Assembly (NCBI GenBank): GCA_903928495.1
Contig: CAIYQZ010000021.1
Coordinates: 1-56,557, forward strand
DNA length: 56,557 nucleotides
Direction of reading: 5' to 3'
Source of the DNA: an uncultured bacterium
GTDB lineage: Bacteria > Pseudomonadota > Gammaproteobacteria > Burkholderiales > Burkholderiaceae_C
Shown: piece by piece, positions 29,773 through 39,168 of the stretch
How the letters are laid out: each line of letters starts with the position of its first letter
How positions within the stretch are numbered: position 1 is the first letter of the stretch
Translations under genes and position numbers: made by a program
The notes under the pieces: model-generated
Databases searched by the model: none
What the model saw: only the letters and a program-made list of their open reading frames with translations
Told to the model about the DNA's origin: nothing

Positions 29773-32250
29773 ATGCCCAACAACCTGTTGACACCCGATG
29801 CCAGTGCCGCCAGCGCACCGTTTGAATACGACCACCTCGACAACACGGTGGACGCGCTGCGCAAATCCATTGCCAACCGGCTGGTCTACGCGGTGGGCAA
29901 AGACGTGCGTTCAGCCACCCGGCGCGACTGGCTGTTTGCCCTGTTCCACGCCGTGCGAGACCGCATGATGCACCGCTGGCGCGAAACCCTGTCCACCTCG
30001 GCCGACCAGGACGCCAAACGCGTGTACTACCTCAGCATGGAGTTCCTCACCGGCCGTGCGCTGACCAACGCGCTGCTGGCCGTGGGCATTTACGACGATG
30101 CCAAAACCGCCTGCACCCAGTTGGGTGCCGACTTTGACGCGCTGATCGACCTGGAAACAGACGCGGGCCTGGGCAACGGCGGCCTGGGGCGGCTGGCAGC
30201 GTGTTTCCTCGACTCGCTGGCCACCGTGGGCCTGCCAGGCATGGGCTACGGCATCCGCTACGACTTCGGCATGTTTGCCCAGCGCATCCAGGACGGCCGC
30301 CAGGTGGAAGAGCCCGACTACTGGCTGGTGAATGGCAACCCCTGGGAATTCATGCGCCCCGAGTTCAGCTACCCCGTGCACTTCGGTGGGCGACTGGTGC
30401 AAGACGGAGAGCGCGTGCGCTGGGTGGACACCGATGACGTGATTGCCACCGCCTACGACAGCGGCGTGCCCGGCCACGAACTGAGCAGCGTGACCACCTT
30501 GCGCCTGTGGACGGCCCGCGCCAGCAGCGGCATCAACCTGGACGCCTTCAACAAAGGCGACTACATGAAGGCCGTGCAGGCCAAGAACGACTCCGAAAAC
30601 GTGTCGCGCGTGCTCTACCCAGACGACAGCACTGACCACGGCAAAGAGCTGCGCCTGCGCCAGGAATACTTCTTCGTCAGCGCCTCGCTGCAGGACATCC
30701 TGCGCCGCTACCTGAAAAACCACGGCAGCTTCGATCAACTGGCCGACAAGGTGGCCATCCACCTGAACGACACACACCCCGCCCTGGCCGTGCCGGAAAT
30801 GATGCGCCTGCTGGTCGACGAACACAGCCTGGAATGGGACGCCGCCTGGGCGCTGTGCCAAAACATCTTCAGCTACACCAACCACACGCTGATGAGCGAG
30901 GCGCTGGAAACCTGGCCGGTGGAGATGATGGGCCGCCTGCTGCCCCGCCACCTGCGCATCATTTACGACCTGAACGCCCGCTTTCTGGCGCAGGTGCACG
31001 AGCGCTTCCCCACCGACAACGACCTGCTGCGCCGCGTCTCACTGATTGACGAACGTGGCAACCGCCGCGTGCGCATGGCCTACATCTCGGTGCTGGCCAG
31101 CCACAAGGTCAACGGCGTGTCGGCCCTGCACAGCAATCTGATGGTGGAAACCATCTTTGCCGACTTTGCGCGCATCTTCCCCGAACGCTTCTGCAACAAA
31201 ACCAACGGCATCACGCCCCGGCGCTGGCTGTCGCAGGCCAACCGCCCGCTGTCGGCGCTGATCGACAGCCGCATTGGCACCACCTGGCGCCGCCACCTGG
31301 ACGAACTCAGCGCCCTGCGCCCGCTGGCTGCCGAGCCCGAGTTCAACAACGCCTTTCGCCTGGCCAAAGCGCAAAACAAAAAGCGCCTGGCCGAGCGCAT
31401 TGCCCAGGAAACGGGCGTGATCGTCAACCCCGACAGCCTGTTTGACGTGCAGATCAAGCGCATGCACGAGTACAAGCGCCAGCTGCTGAACGTGCTGCAC
31501 GTGGTCACCCGCTACCACCAGATACTGGCGCAGCCCAACGCCAACTGGGTACCGCGCACCGTCATCTTTGGCGGCAAGGCGGCCTCGGCGTACTACATGG
31601 CCAAACTGGTCATCAAACTCATCAACGACGTGGCGCGGGTGGTGAACCACGACAAACGCGTAGGCGACAAGCTGAAGGTGGTGTTCCTGCCCAACTACCG
31701 CGTGTCACTGGCCGAGGTCATCATCCCGGCGGCTGATTTGTCCGAGCAGATTTCCACCGCCGGCACCGAAGCCTCGGGCACGGGCAACATGAAATTTGCA
31801 CTGAACGGCGCACTGACCATCGGCACCTGGGATGGCGCCAACATTGAAATTGCTGAAAACGTCGGGCTCGACAACATATTCATCTTCGGCAACCGCACCG
31901 AACAGGTGGCCGCCCTGCGCGCCAGCGGCTACAACCCGCGCCGCTACTACGACCACAACTACGACCTGAAAACCGCCATCGACCGCATCGCTGAAGGCGC
32001 GTTCAGCCCCGAGGAGCCCAACCGTTTTCACGACATCACGCGCACGCTGCTCGAATCGGACTATTACCTGCTGCTGGCCGACTATGCCGACTACCTAGCC
32101 ACCCAGCACAAGGTGGACGAGCTGTACCGCCGCCCCACCGAGTGGACGCGCCAGGCCATCCTGAACGTGGCGAGCATGGGCGCGTTTTCGTCGGACCGCA
32201 CCATCCGCGAGTACGCAGATGAGATCTGGAACGTGAAACCCATTTTTTAA
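29773..32250 (+). CDS. glgP: Glycogen phosphorylase
   Basis: The 825-residue GT35 enzyme releases glucose 1-phosphate from glycogen. It has the usual N-terminal [18 protein letters not shown] and [20 protein letters not shown], and the pyridoxal-phosphate site [20 protein letters not shown] with the cofactor-binding Lys. Length is normal. It ends the glycogen cluster and is followed by a hairpin terminator. No strong ribosome-binding site is visible before the ATG. Confidence 0.96.
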   Translation: MPNNLLTPDASAASAPFEYDHLDNTVDALRKSIANRLVYAVGKDVRSATRRDWLFALFHAVRDRMMHRWRETLSTSADQDAKRVYYLSMEFLTGRALTNALLAVGIYDDAKTACTQLGADFDALIDLETDAGLGNGGLGRLAACFLDSLATVGLPGMGYGIRYDFGMFAQRIQDGRQVEEPDYWLVNGNPWEFMRPEFSYPVHFGGRLVQDGERVRWVDTDDVIATAYDSGVPGHELSSVTTLRLWTARASSGINLDAFNKGDYMKAVQAKNDSENVSRVLYPDDSTDHGKELRLRQEYFFVSASLQDILRRYLKNHGSFDQLADKVAIHLNDTHPALAVPEMMRLLVDEHSLEWDAAWALCQNIFSYTNHTLMSEALETWPVEMMGRLLPRHLRIIYDLNARFLAQVHERFPTDNDLLRRVSLIDERGNRRVRMAYISVLASHKVNGVSALHSNLMVETIFADFARIFPERFCNKTNGITPRRWLSQANRPLSALIDSRIGTTWRRHLDELSALRPLAAEPEFNNAFRLAKAQNKKRLAERIAQETGVIVNPDSLFDVQIKRMHEYKRQLLNVLHVVTRYHQILAQPNANWVPRTVIFGGKAASAYYMAKLVIKLINDVARVVNHDKRVGDKLKVVFLPNYRVSLAEVIIPAADLSEQISTAGTEASGTGNMKFALNGALTIGTWDGANIEIAENVGLDNIFIFGNRTEQVAALRASGYNPRRYYDHNYDLKTAIDRIAEGAFSPEEPNRFHDITRTLLESDYYLLLADYADYLATQHKVDELYRRPTEWTRQAILNVASMGAFSSDRTIREYADEIWNVKPIF

Positions 32251-32296
32251 GGCCTTTCAGGCATCCAGCGCTTAATGGAAAAGGGTTGTTTGCTAC
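32251..32296 (-). repeat. Dispersed repeat copy H, after glgP
   Basis: Minus-strand GTAGCAAACAACCCTTTTCC followed by ATTAAGCGCTGGATGCCTGA, closest to copy C. It starts immediately after the glgP stop and forms part of the terminator hairpin. Confidence 0.6.
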
Positions 32297-32313
32297 AACC
32301 ATTTTTTCTTTTT
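32284..32313 (+). terminator. Terminator after glgP
   Basis: GGTTGT (32284-32289) pairs with ACAACC (32295-32300) over a five-base loop and is followed by ATTTTTTCTTTTT. The T-run ends at the stop codon of the convergent dtd gene. Half of the hairpin comes from dispersed repeat copy H. Confidence 0.75.
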
Positions 32314-32768
32314 CACGCCACTCTCAACGGGATGGTGACCGGCCCGTCGTTCACCAAATGCACCTGCATGTCGGCCGCAAACTGGCCGGTGGCCACCTCG
32401 GGGTGCGCGGCGGTGGCCAGCGCCACAAACAGCTCGTACAAGCGACGGCCCTCGTCGGGCGGCGCCGCTTGGGTGAAGCTGGGGCGGTTGCCGCCGCTGG
32501 TGTCGGCCGCCAGGGTGAACTGGCTGACCACCAGCAGACCGCCGGGCGTGCCCTGGCCATCCAGGTCTTGCACGCTGCGATTCATCTTGCCCGCGTCGTC
32601 CGAAAAAATGCGCAGCTTCAACAGCTTGGCCAGCAGCTTGTGAGCGTGGGCATCGGTGTCTCCGCGCTCGGCGCACAACAGCACCAGCAGGCCGGGGCCG
32701 ATCTGGCCCACCGGCTGACCGACCACATCCACCCGGGCGTGGGCCACGCGCTGGATCAGAGCCATCAT
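32313..32768 (-). CDS. dtd: D-aminoacyl-tRNA deacylase
   Basis: The 151-residue protein removes D-amino acids from mischarged tRNA. The two family motifs are visible: SQFTLAAD (Ser-Gln-x-x-x) and the C-terminal [11 protein letters not shown] (Gly-Pro cross-subunit motif), plus [12 protein letters not shown]. The first two codons are ATG ATG (32768 and 32765), so either may be the start. It is convergent with glgP. Confidence 0.94.
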   Translation of the reverse strand: MMALIQRVAHARVDVVGQPVGQIGPGLLVLLCAERGDTDAHAHKLLAKLLKLRIFSDDAGKMNRSVQDLDGQGTPGGLLVVSQFTLAADTSGGNRPSFTQAAPPDEGRRLYELFVALATAAHPEVATGQFAADMQVHLVNDGPVTIPLRVA

Positions 32769-32889
32769 GGCTGCGATCTTTCAATGGTGGTGACAGGGAA
32801 TTTCGGGGTATGAGACGGTCGGTTCATGCGCCGATTGTCAGGGCAGGACTGGGGATCATGCTCGGGCTCACCGTGCCAGAATCGGCTGC

Positions 32890-34374
32890 ATGCGACACAC
32901 GTGGTGGTCATGGCACGCTTGGGTGGCGGGGGGGTTGGCCCTCTCGCTGGTGGGGGCCGTGGTGCTGGCCCGGCTGGAGCTGAACGTGCTGCGTGAGGCG
33001 TTTGAAACCGACGCCCGCATCGTGCACCGCCTGCTCAGCCAGCGCGTGCTGCAACACGACGCCGTGCTGGCGACCTTGGCATTGCTGCAGCCCGCCTCCG
33101 GCACCACGCCCGATGCAGCCCCTGAACAGCGCCTGCCAGCGCTCTACCCCCAGATGCTGTCGGTGAAACGGCTGGCCCCCGGCGCCACCTGGGGCGAACC
33201 GGCGCTGGACCAGGCCCATGCACGCTCCAGCGCCAGCCACCGGCCGGAACTTGCCAACGCTGAGCTGGCCCAAGGCCGCTACCGCCTGGTGATGGCCGCG
33301 CCCCCTTCCGGCCACACCTTGCTGATCGACGCTAAAGCCATGGTGCCCTGGGACGACTGGCCCATGGACGTTGCCACCAGCCCCGTGGCCGTGTGGCTGG
33401 TGCATGCTGAACAGCGCCTCGTGTTGCAGCCCGGCAGCCCGGCAGCGGCCACACCCAGCGAGCACGGGTGGACGTATGTGTTTCACAAACGGCTGGCTGC
33501 CGACAGCCAGCCGTTTGACGTGGTGGCGCAACGGCACGTGGGATGGGCTGAATTGCCCTGGCCCGGCATCCTGGCATGGCTGGTGTTGGTGTGGGCCGCC
33601 GTTCTGGGCGCGGTGCAGGTGCAGCGCCAGCGCGCCGGACGCCAACGCGCCGAGGCACTGCTGCGCCTGGACCAGGTGGCGCGCCTGAACACATTGGGCG
33701 AACTGGCCGCGGGCATGGCCCACGAGCTGAACCAACCGCTGACTGCGGTGCTGGCCAATACCCAGGCTGCGCGCCGCCTGCTGGCGGAAGACCCGCCAGA
33801 ACTCGAAGTGGCCCGCAACGCCATGCACCAAGCCGCTGAACAGGCCCGGCGCGCCGCCGACGTGTTGGGCCGCCTGCGGCGCAGCATCGAACGCCCTGAC
33901 CAGCAGCGCACCACAAAGGCCATTGACCTGGGCGCGGCCATCGACCGCGCGCTCTACCTGCTGGAGCCCGAAAGCACGCGCCGCCAGGTGGTCATCACAA
34001 GGGACACCCCGCTGGGTGTGACCGCCTGGGCCGACCCAGTGGCGCTGGACCAGATCATTCACAACCTGCTGATGAACGCGCTGCAAGCGCTGGAGCGAGT
34101 GCCTACTTCTGAACGCACACTGCGACTGGTGACAACGCTGCACGGTGGCGAGGCCTCTTTGCAGGTGATCGACAGCGGCCCGGGCATTGCGCCCGACGAC
34201 CTGGCCCGGTTGTTCGAGCCGTTTTTCTCCACCCGGGAGGGCGGGCTGGGCTTGGGCCTGAGCCTGAGCGAATCACTGGCCCACGGCATGGGCGGGCGAC
34301 TGGCAGCCGCTGCACACGCCCCCCGGGGCGCAGCGTTTACCCTGGTGTTGCCCACCGGGCCGCAGACCGCTTGA
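32890..34374 (+). CDS. Membrane sensor histidine kinase (FixL/NtrB/DctB-like)
   Basis: The 494-residue protein has a membrane helix at about residues 9-29, a periplasmic domain of about 190 residues, a second helix near 222-240 (ILAWLVLVWAAVLGAV), and a kinase core with phospho-accepting His in GMAHELNQPL. ATPase motifs follow: NLLMNALQAL, DSGPGIAPDDL and GGLGLGLSLSESL. The periplasmic part has no motif I recognise, so the signal is unknown. It lies 12 bases before a FixJ-type regulator and is surely its partner. Confidence 0.9.
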   Translation: MRHTWWSWHAWVAGGLALSLVGAVVLARLELNVLREAFETDARIVHRLLSQRVLQHDAVLATLALLQPASGTTPDAAPEQRLPALYPQMLSVKRLAPGATWGEPALDQAHARSSASHRPELANAELAQGRYRLVMAAPPSGHTLLIDAKAMVPWDDWPMDVATSPVAVWLVHAEQRLVLQPGSPAAATPSEHGWTYVFHKRLAADSQPFDVVAQRHVGWAELPWPGILAWLVLVWAAVLGAVQVQRQRAGRQRAEALLRLDQVARLNTLGELAAGMAHELNQPLTAVLANTQAARRLLAEDPPELEVARNAMHQAAEQARRAADVLGRLRRSIERPDQQRTTKAIDLGAAIDRALYLLEPESTRRQVVITRDTPLGVTAWADPVALDQIIHNLLMNALQALERVPTSERTLRLVTTLHGGEASLQVIDSGPGIAPDDLARLFEPFFSTREGGLGLGLSLSESLAHGMGGRLAAAAHAPRGAAFTLVLPTGPQTA

Positions 34375-34386
34375 GCACCGCCCCCC

Positions 34387-35052
34387 ATGAACACCCCACC
34401 CTTCAAACCGCCTGCGACCGACGCCGGTGCCCCCTTGTCGCCACTCATCCACCTGCTCGACGACGACGCAGCCGTGCGAGACAGCCTGGCGCTGTTGCTC
34501 AGCACGGTGGGGCTTCGCGTTCAGACCTGGGCCGACCCGCAAACCTTTCTGGACCGTTTTGCCCGTGACAGCATCGGTGCCATCGTGCTGGACGTGCGCA
34601 TGCCCGGCATCAGTGGACTGACGGTGCTGGACACCCTGGTGACACAGGGTGTGGACCAGCCGGTGATTTTGCTCACCGGGCACGGCACGGTGGACATGTG
34701 CCGCCGCGCCTTCAAGGCCGGGGCCGCAGAGTTCCTGGAAAAGCCGGTGAACGACGAGGCGCTGATCGAGGCGCTGCAACAGGCCATCCGGCGGCACGTG
34801 AAATCGCGCGAGCGCAACGCCGCCAACCGCCAGGCGCGTGACCGTTACGCCCAACTGTCTGAACGCGAACGCGAAGTGCTGGGTCTGATCGTGGCGGGCC
34901 TGACCAACAAGGAAATCGGGCGCGCGCTCGACCTGTCGCCCCGCACGGTGGAAACCCATCGGGCCAACCTGTTTGCCAAGCTGCAGGCCGAATCGCTGGC
35001 ACAGCTCATCCGGCACTACGCGCTGCTGGTGGACGAAACTCCTGCTCCGTAG
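34387..35052 (+). CDS. FixJ-type response regulator
   Basis: The 221-residue protein has a receiver (LLDDDAAVRDSL, phospho-acceptor Asp in IVLDVRMPGISG, LLTGHGTVDMCRRAFKAGA, Lys in EFLEKPV) and a LuxR-type helix-turn-helix (LSEREREVLGLIVAGLTNKE, LSPRTVETHRANLFAKL). It follows its kinase by 12 bases. A perfect inverted repeat overlaps its stop codon and is a candidate target upstream of the next gene. Confidence 0.92.
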   Translation: MNTPPFKPPATDAGAPLSPLIHLLDDDAAVRDSLALLLSTVGLRVQTWADPQTFLDRFARDSIGAIVLDVRMPGISGLTVLDTLVTQGVDQPVILLTGHGTVDMCRRAFKAGAAEFLEKPVNDEALIEALQQAIRRHVKSRERNAANRQARDRYAQLSEREREVLGLIVAGLTNKEIGRALDLSPRTVETHRANLFAKLQAESLAQLIRHYALLVDETPAP

Positions 35053-35062
35053 TTCTACGGAG
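35045..35062. promoter_or_regulatory. Perfect inverted repeat, candidate operator of the FixJ-type regulator
   Basis: CTCCGTAG (35045-35052), TT, CTACGGAG (35055-35062) is an 8-2-8 perfect inverted repeat. The arrangement resembles the 7-2-7 layout bound by NarL/FixJ-type dimers. It overlaps the TAG stop of the regulator gene and lies 94 bases before the start of the secreted GlcG/HbpS-like gene. No U-run follows, so it is not a good terminator. Binding is inferred. Confidence 0.55.
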
Positions 35063-35155
35063 GTGCACGCGTAGCCGCACGAATGGCGGAAAAAGCAGCC
35101 GGTTTTTACAGTTCTCCCACGGTCAATCACACCGTTTCAACCACTGGAGAACACC

Positions 35156-35647
35156 ATGCACATTGCACTCAAAACCCCCGTTCTGGCCATAACCCTGGCC
35201 GCGTCTCTGGCCAGCGCGCAAGCCGTGCGCACCGAGAAAAATATGTCACTGGAACTGGCCAACCAGATTGCCAGCGCCACCGTGGCAGCCTGCACCGCCG
35301 GGGGCTACAACGTGTCAGCCGCCGTGGTAGACCGTGCAGGCACCCTGCGCGCCCTGCAACGCGCCGACAACGCAGGCCCCCACACCGTGGCTGCAGCGCA
35401 AGGCAAGGCGTACACATCGGCCTCGGCCAAAAACACCACGCTGGCCATGCTGGACAACGTACAAAAGAACCCCGCTGCGGCCACACTGGTGCACATCCCG
35501 GGCTTCCTGATCGTGGGCGGCGGCGTGCCCGTGAAAGTGGGCAATGAGGTGATTGGCGCCGTGGGCGTGGGCGGCGCGCCCGGTGGCCACCTGGACGAAC
35601 AGTGCGCCATGGCCGCACTGGAGAAGGTCAAAGACCAGTTGAAGTAA
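35156..35647 (+). CDS. Secreted GlcG/HbpS family protein
   Basis: The 163-residue protein has a signal peptide (LAITLAASLASAQA) followed by a GlcG/HbpS domain: LELANQIASATVAACTAGGY, AAVVDRAGTLRALQRADNAG, GKAYTSASAKNTT, and the glycine-rich end VIGAVGVGGAPGGHLDEQCA. Some relatives bind heme; no heme ligand is certain here. GGAG lies 7 bases before ATG. It sits directly after the two-component genes and their inverted repeat, so it may be a target. Confidence 0.85.
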   Translation: MHIALKTPVLAITLAASLASAQAVRTEKNMSLELANQIASATVAACTAGGYNVSAAVVDRAGTLRALQRADNAGPHTVAAAQGKAYTSASAKNTTLAMLDNVQKNPAAATLVHIPGFLIVGGGVPVKVGNEVIGAVGVGGAPGGHLDEQCAMAALEKVKDQLK

Positions 35648-35677
35648 GCCCTTCACCGCCTCACGTCAGGAGCCACC

Positions 35678-36376
35678 ATGAACCGTTTTGACACACGCCG
35701 CGCCTTCATCACGGTCGCGCTGCTCGCTGGGCTGGGGGCTTCCGCCCTGGCCCAAACCGCCCCATCGGCCAGCGAACTGACCCGCTACCAGGGCCTGCAC
35801 GCCGCTGCGGCCACTGGCGATGTGGCCCGATTGCGCCACGCCATCCAAAGCGGGGCCGTGTTGAACGCCCGTGACGGTCATGGCCGCACCGCAGTGCATG
35901 TGGCAGCTTTTGCGCGGCAGCGCGAGGCTTTGCGTGTGCTGGCGGCGGCAGGTGCCGATCTGAACCTGCTGGAAAACGACCGTTATGACGCAGTGACCAT
36001 TGCCTCGGTGGCCGACGACGAGGCCACGCTGTCCGTGCTGCTGTCGCTGGGCGCCAGCGCCAAACAAACCACCAGCCGTTACGACGGCACGGCGCTGATT
36101 GCAGCTGCCCACCTGGGGCACGACGGAGTGGTGCGACAACTGATTGCGGCCGGTGCGCCGCTGGACCACGTGAACAACCTGCACTGGACCGCCGCCATCG
36201 AGGCCGTGGTGCTGGGTGACGCCGGGCCACGCCACCAGGCCACCTTGCAGGCCTTGGTACAAGCGGGCGCAAACCTGGCGCTGACCGACCGGCAAGGCCA
36301 AACGCCCCTGCAACTGGCCCGCAGCCGGGGCTTCACCGCCATGGTGAAACTGCTGGATTCCGCCGGGGCCCGGTAA
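35678..36376 (+). CDS. Secreted ankyrin-repeat protein
   Basis: The 232-residue protein starts MNRFDTRRAFITVALLAGLG, a signal peptide with TRRAFI resembling a twin-arginine motif, though a Sec signal is equally possible. About five ankyrin repeats follow (HAAAATGDVARLRHAIQSGA, HVAAFARQREALRVLAAAGA, ALIAAAHLGHDGVVRQLIAA, TPLQLARSRGFTAMVKLL). Such repeats mediate protein binding; in the periplasm the partner could be the neighbour 30 bases upstream. Function unknown. Confidence 0.83.
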   Translation: MNRFDTRRAFITVALLAGLGASALAQTAPSASELTRYQGLHAAAATGDVARLRHAIQSGAVLNARDGHGRTAVHVAAFARQREALRVLAAAGADLNLLENDRYDAVTIASVADDEATLSVLLSLGASAKQTTSRYDGTALIAAAHLGHDGVVRQLIAAGAPLDHVNNLHWTAAIEAVVLGDAGPRHQATLQALVQAGANLALTDRQGQTPLQLARSRGFTAMVKLLDSAGAR

Positions 36377-36397
36377 GCCTTCTGCGCGGACGGACGA

Positions 36398-37660
36398 TCA
36401 GCCCAGCGTGACCCGCGCAAACTTGCGCTTGCCCACCTGCACCACGTAGGTGCCTGCATCCAACTTCAGGCCTTTGTCGGACACCACGCTGGAGTCCACC
36501 CGCACACCGCCGCCTTCGATCAGGCGACCGGCTTCAGTGGTGGATGGCGCCATGCCTGCGGCCTTCAGCAAAGCGCCAATGCCCAGCGGCGCGCCGCTCA
36601 GGCTGATGTCGGGAATCTCATCGGGCACGCCACCTTTGCTGCGGTTGATGAAGTCCTGCTCGGCCGCTTCGGCCGCTGCCGCGCTGTGGAAACGGGCGGT
36701 GATCTCCTTGGCCAGCGCCACCTTGGCGTCTTTGGGGTTGCGGCCAGCAACCACCTCAACCTTCAGGGCGGCAATCTGCGCCTCGCTCTGGAAGCTCAAC
36801 AGCGTGTACCAGTCCCACATCAGGGTGTCACTGATGGACAGCACCTTGGCGAACATGCTGTTGGCCTCTTCGGTGATGCCGATGTAGTTGTTTTTGGACT
36901 TGGACATCTTGTCCACCCCGTCCAGACCCACCAGCAACGGCATGGTCAGGATGCATTGAGGCTCCTGGCCGTACTCGGCCTGCAGGTGACGGCCCATCAG
37001 CAGGTTGAACTTCTGGTCGGTCCCGCCCAACTCAAGGTCGGACTTGAGTGCCACCGAGTCGTAGCCCTGCATCAGCGGGTACAAAAACTCATGCACGCTG
37101 ATGGGCGTGCCCGCATGGAAACGGTCATGAAAATCGTTGCGCTCCATCATGCGCGCCACGGTGTACTTGGCAGCCAGCTGAATCATGCCCATGCTGCCCA
37201 GCGGCAGGCTCCACTCGCTGTTGTAGCGAATTTCGGTTTTGGCCGGGTCGAGCACCAGGCTGGCCTGCTTGTAATAGGTTTCCGCATTGGCCTTGATCTG
37301 CTCGGATGTCAGCGGCGGGCGGGTGCTGTTGCGGCCAGACGGGTCACCGATCAGGCTGGTGAAGTCACCAATCAAGAAGATTACTTGGTGCCCGAGGTTC
37401 TGCAACTGGCGCATCTTGTTCAGCACCACGGTGTGGCCGATGTGGATGTCGGGCGCGGTGGGGTCCAGGCCCAGCTTGATGCGCAGCGGTTGGCCAGTGG
37501 CCTCGCTTTTCACCAGCTTTTTTTGCCAGTCAGCCTGGGGAATCAGCTCCTCACACCCACGCAGGGTGACCGCCATGGCCTCTTGCACCGCATCGCTCAC
37601 GCGTGCAGACGCCGGATCTGCAGAGGCGCTGTCAGGAGAGGCATGGTTGGGCTGGTTCAT
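36398..37660 (-). CDS. tyrS: Tyrosyl-tRNA synthetase
   Basis: The 420-residue class I synthetase charges tRNA-Tyr. It has the HIGH-type motif PDIHIGHTVVL, the KMSKS loop VDKMSKSKNNYIG, the tyrosine-binding region LMQGYDSVALKSDLELGGTDQ, and a C-terminal S4-like RNA-binding domain (EAGRLIEGGGVRVD). This is the TyrZ-like subtype by its HIGH sequence. It is divergent from the M23 peptidase gene. Confidence 0.96.
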   Translation of the reverse strand: MNQPNHASPDSASADPASARVSDAVQEAMAVTLRGCEELIPQADWQKKLVKSEATGQPLRIKLGLDPTAPDIHIGHTVVLNKMRQLQNLGHQVIFLIGDFTSLIGDPSGRNSTRPPLTSEQIKANAETYYKQASLVLDPAKTEIRYNSEWSLPLGSMGMIQLAAKYTVARMMERNDFHDRFHAGTPISVHEFLYPLMQGYDSVALKSDLELGGTDQKFNLLMGRHLQAEYGQEPQCILTMPLLVGLDGVDKMSKSKNNYIGITEEANSMFAKVLSISDTLMWDWYTLLSFQSEAQIAALKVEVVAGRNPKDAKVALAKEITARFHSAAAAEAAEQDFINRSKGGVPDEIPDISLSGAPLGIGALLKAAGMAPSTTEAGRLIEGGGVRVDSSVVSDKGLKLDAGTYVVQVGKRKFARVTLG

Positions 37661-37673
37661 AGGGTTTTCTCAG

Positions 37674-37701
37674 GTGTCAAGCCCAGGGGCGGGGCTATAC
37701 T
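37674..37701 (+). promoter_or_regulatory. Possible sigma-70 promoter for the M23 peptidase gene
   Basis: GTGTCA (37674-37679), 16 bases, TATACT (37696-37701). It lies in the tyrS/M23 divergent gap and points to the peptidase gene, with a leader of about 70 bases. The -10 box is good and the -35 box is moderate. Confidence 0.35.
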
Positions 37702-37779
37702 TTGCGGTTGTTTTAAATGGTAATTTTAGGCTGAGCGTCTGTTCGCCAAACCACTCGGCACACAGACAGTTCCACAGGG

Positions 37780-39168
37780 ATGCCCATCAGCCAACGCCCC
37801 CGGTACTCATACATGCTTCTTTTTCTGTCCACAGTTTCACAAGCGGCGGCGCGCTCCCTCAAAGCGCATCCCCGCCGTGTGGTGGCTGCCATTGGTGCAC
37901 TGCTGCTGGGCACGGGTGTCACGGCCTTTGGCATAGCGCCTTTGGCCCCGGATGCCGCTGAATTGCCCGTTCGCCAGGTGCTGCAAGCTGTTGAACTGGA
38001 CGACGCGCCTTACACCCGCTGGGCCGATATCCCTCAGGGCGCGCCCGATGCACTGGTGCTGTATCGGCACGACCATACCCGTCGGGACGACACAGCGGGT
38101 TCTTTGCTGCTGCGCCTGGGCGTCAACGACCCTCAAGCAGCGACTTTCTTGCGGACATCACCGCAGACCAGAGGACTGCTGGCTGGCCGTGCGGGCAAAC
38201 TGGTCACGGCTGAAACCGATGGCCGACAGGGCCTGCTGAAACTCACGTTCAAGTGGGTGGCCGGGGACGAATCCAGTTCTTTCAACAAGGTGGTGGTTGA
38301 GCGCAGTGCGGCTGGCTTCAAAGTCATCGCGTCCGTCGGCAACCTCACGGCAGCAACGCGCATGGGCAGTGGCACGGTGTACACGTCACTGTTCGCAGCG
38401 ACCGACGCAGCCAACCTGCCCGACCCTGTGGCAAACCAACTGGCCGAGATCTTCAGCGCAGACATCGACTTTCGGCGTGACTTGCGCCGCGGTGACCGTT
38501 TCAGCGTCATTTATGAATCTTTGGAAGCCGATGGCGAACCCATGCGCGTGGGCCGCATCGTCAGCGCCGAGTTTGTGAACGATGGCAAAGCCCTGCGCAG
38601 CCTGTGGTTCCAGGAACCCGGACAAAAGGGCGGCTACTACTCTTTCGACGGACAAAGCAAGCGCCGCTCTTACTTGGCATCTCCACTCGCATTCTCCCGG
38701 GTCAGCAGTGGCTACGGCATGCGCTTTCATCCTGTTCACGGTGGTCTGAAGGCCCATTTGGGCGTGGACTTTGCAGCACCTACCGGCACACCGGTGCGCG
38801 TCGTGGGCGATGGGGTGGTGGAGTTTGCCGGTTGGCAACGCGGTTACGGCAATGTGGTGGTGGTGAACCATCGCAACGGCCACTCCACGGCCTATGCGCA
38901 CCTCAGCCGCATTCATGTGCGCAAAGGTGAGCGCCTCGGGCAAGGCACCCTGGTCGGGGCCGTTGGCTCTACCGGTGTGTCCACCGGTCCGCACCTGCAT
39001 TTTGAGTTCCGTGACAACGGTGTGCACCGAGATCCCCTCACCCTCGCCAAGCAGGGCGAAGCCATACCGGTGTCACCCGGCGCCCGTCCGGCTTTCGATG
39101 CAGTGGCGCAACGCATGGCTGTAGAACTGACGGCCGCAGCCCAATACACCACCGCCAGCGCGGAGTGA
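37780..39168 (+). CDS. M23 family metalloendopeptidase (peptidoglycan hydrolase, LytM type)
   Basis: The 462-residue protein has an N-terminal membrane anchor or signal (VVAAIGALLLGTGVTAFGIA), a long middle region with a FSVIYESLEADGEPM segment usual in MepM-like proteins, and a C-terminal LytM domain with zinc ligands in FHPVHGGLKAHLGVDFAAP (His and Asp) and HLHFEFRDNG. It should cut peptidoglycan cross-links or regulate amidases. The start could also be ATG 37813. It ends with a GTGA overlap with anmK, linking wall hydrolysis and wall recycling. Confidence 0.9.
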   Translation: MPISQRPRYSYMLLFLSTVSQAAARSLKAHPRRVVAAIGALLLGTGVTAFGIAPLAPDAAELPVRQVLQAVELDDAPYTRWADIPQGAPDALVLYRHDHTRRDDTAGSLLLRLGVNDPQAATFLRTSPQTRGLLAGRAGKLVTAETDGRQGLLKLTFKWVAGDESSSFNKVVVERSAAGFKVIASVGNLTAATRMGSGTVYTSLFAATDAANLPDPVANQLAEIFSADIDFRRDLRRGDRFSVIYESLEADGEPMRVGRIVSAEFVNDGKALRSLWFQEPGQKGGYYSFDGQSKRRSYLASPLAFSRVSSGYGMRFHPVHGGLKAHLGVDFAAPTGTPVRVVGDGVVEFAGWQRGYGNVVVVNHRNGHSTAYAHLSRIHVRKGERLGQGTLVGAVGSTGVSTGPHLHFEFRDNGVHRDPLTLAKQGEAIPVSPGARPAFDAVAQRMAVELTAAAQYTTASAE

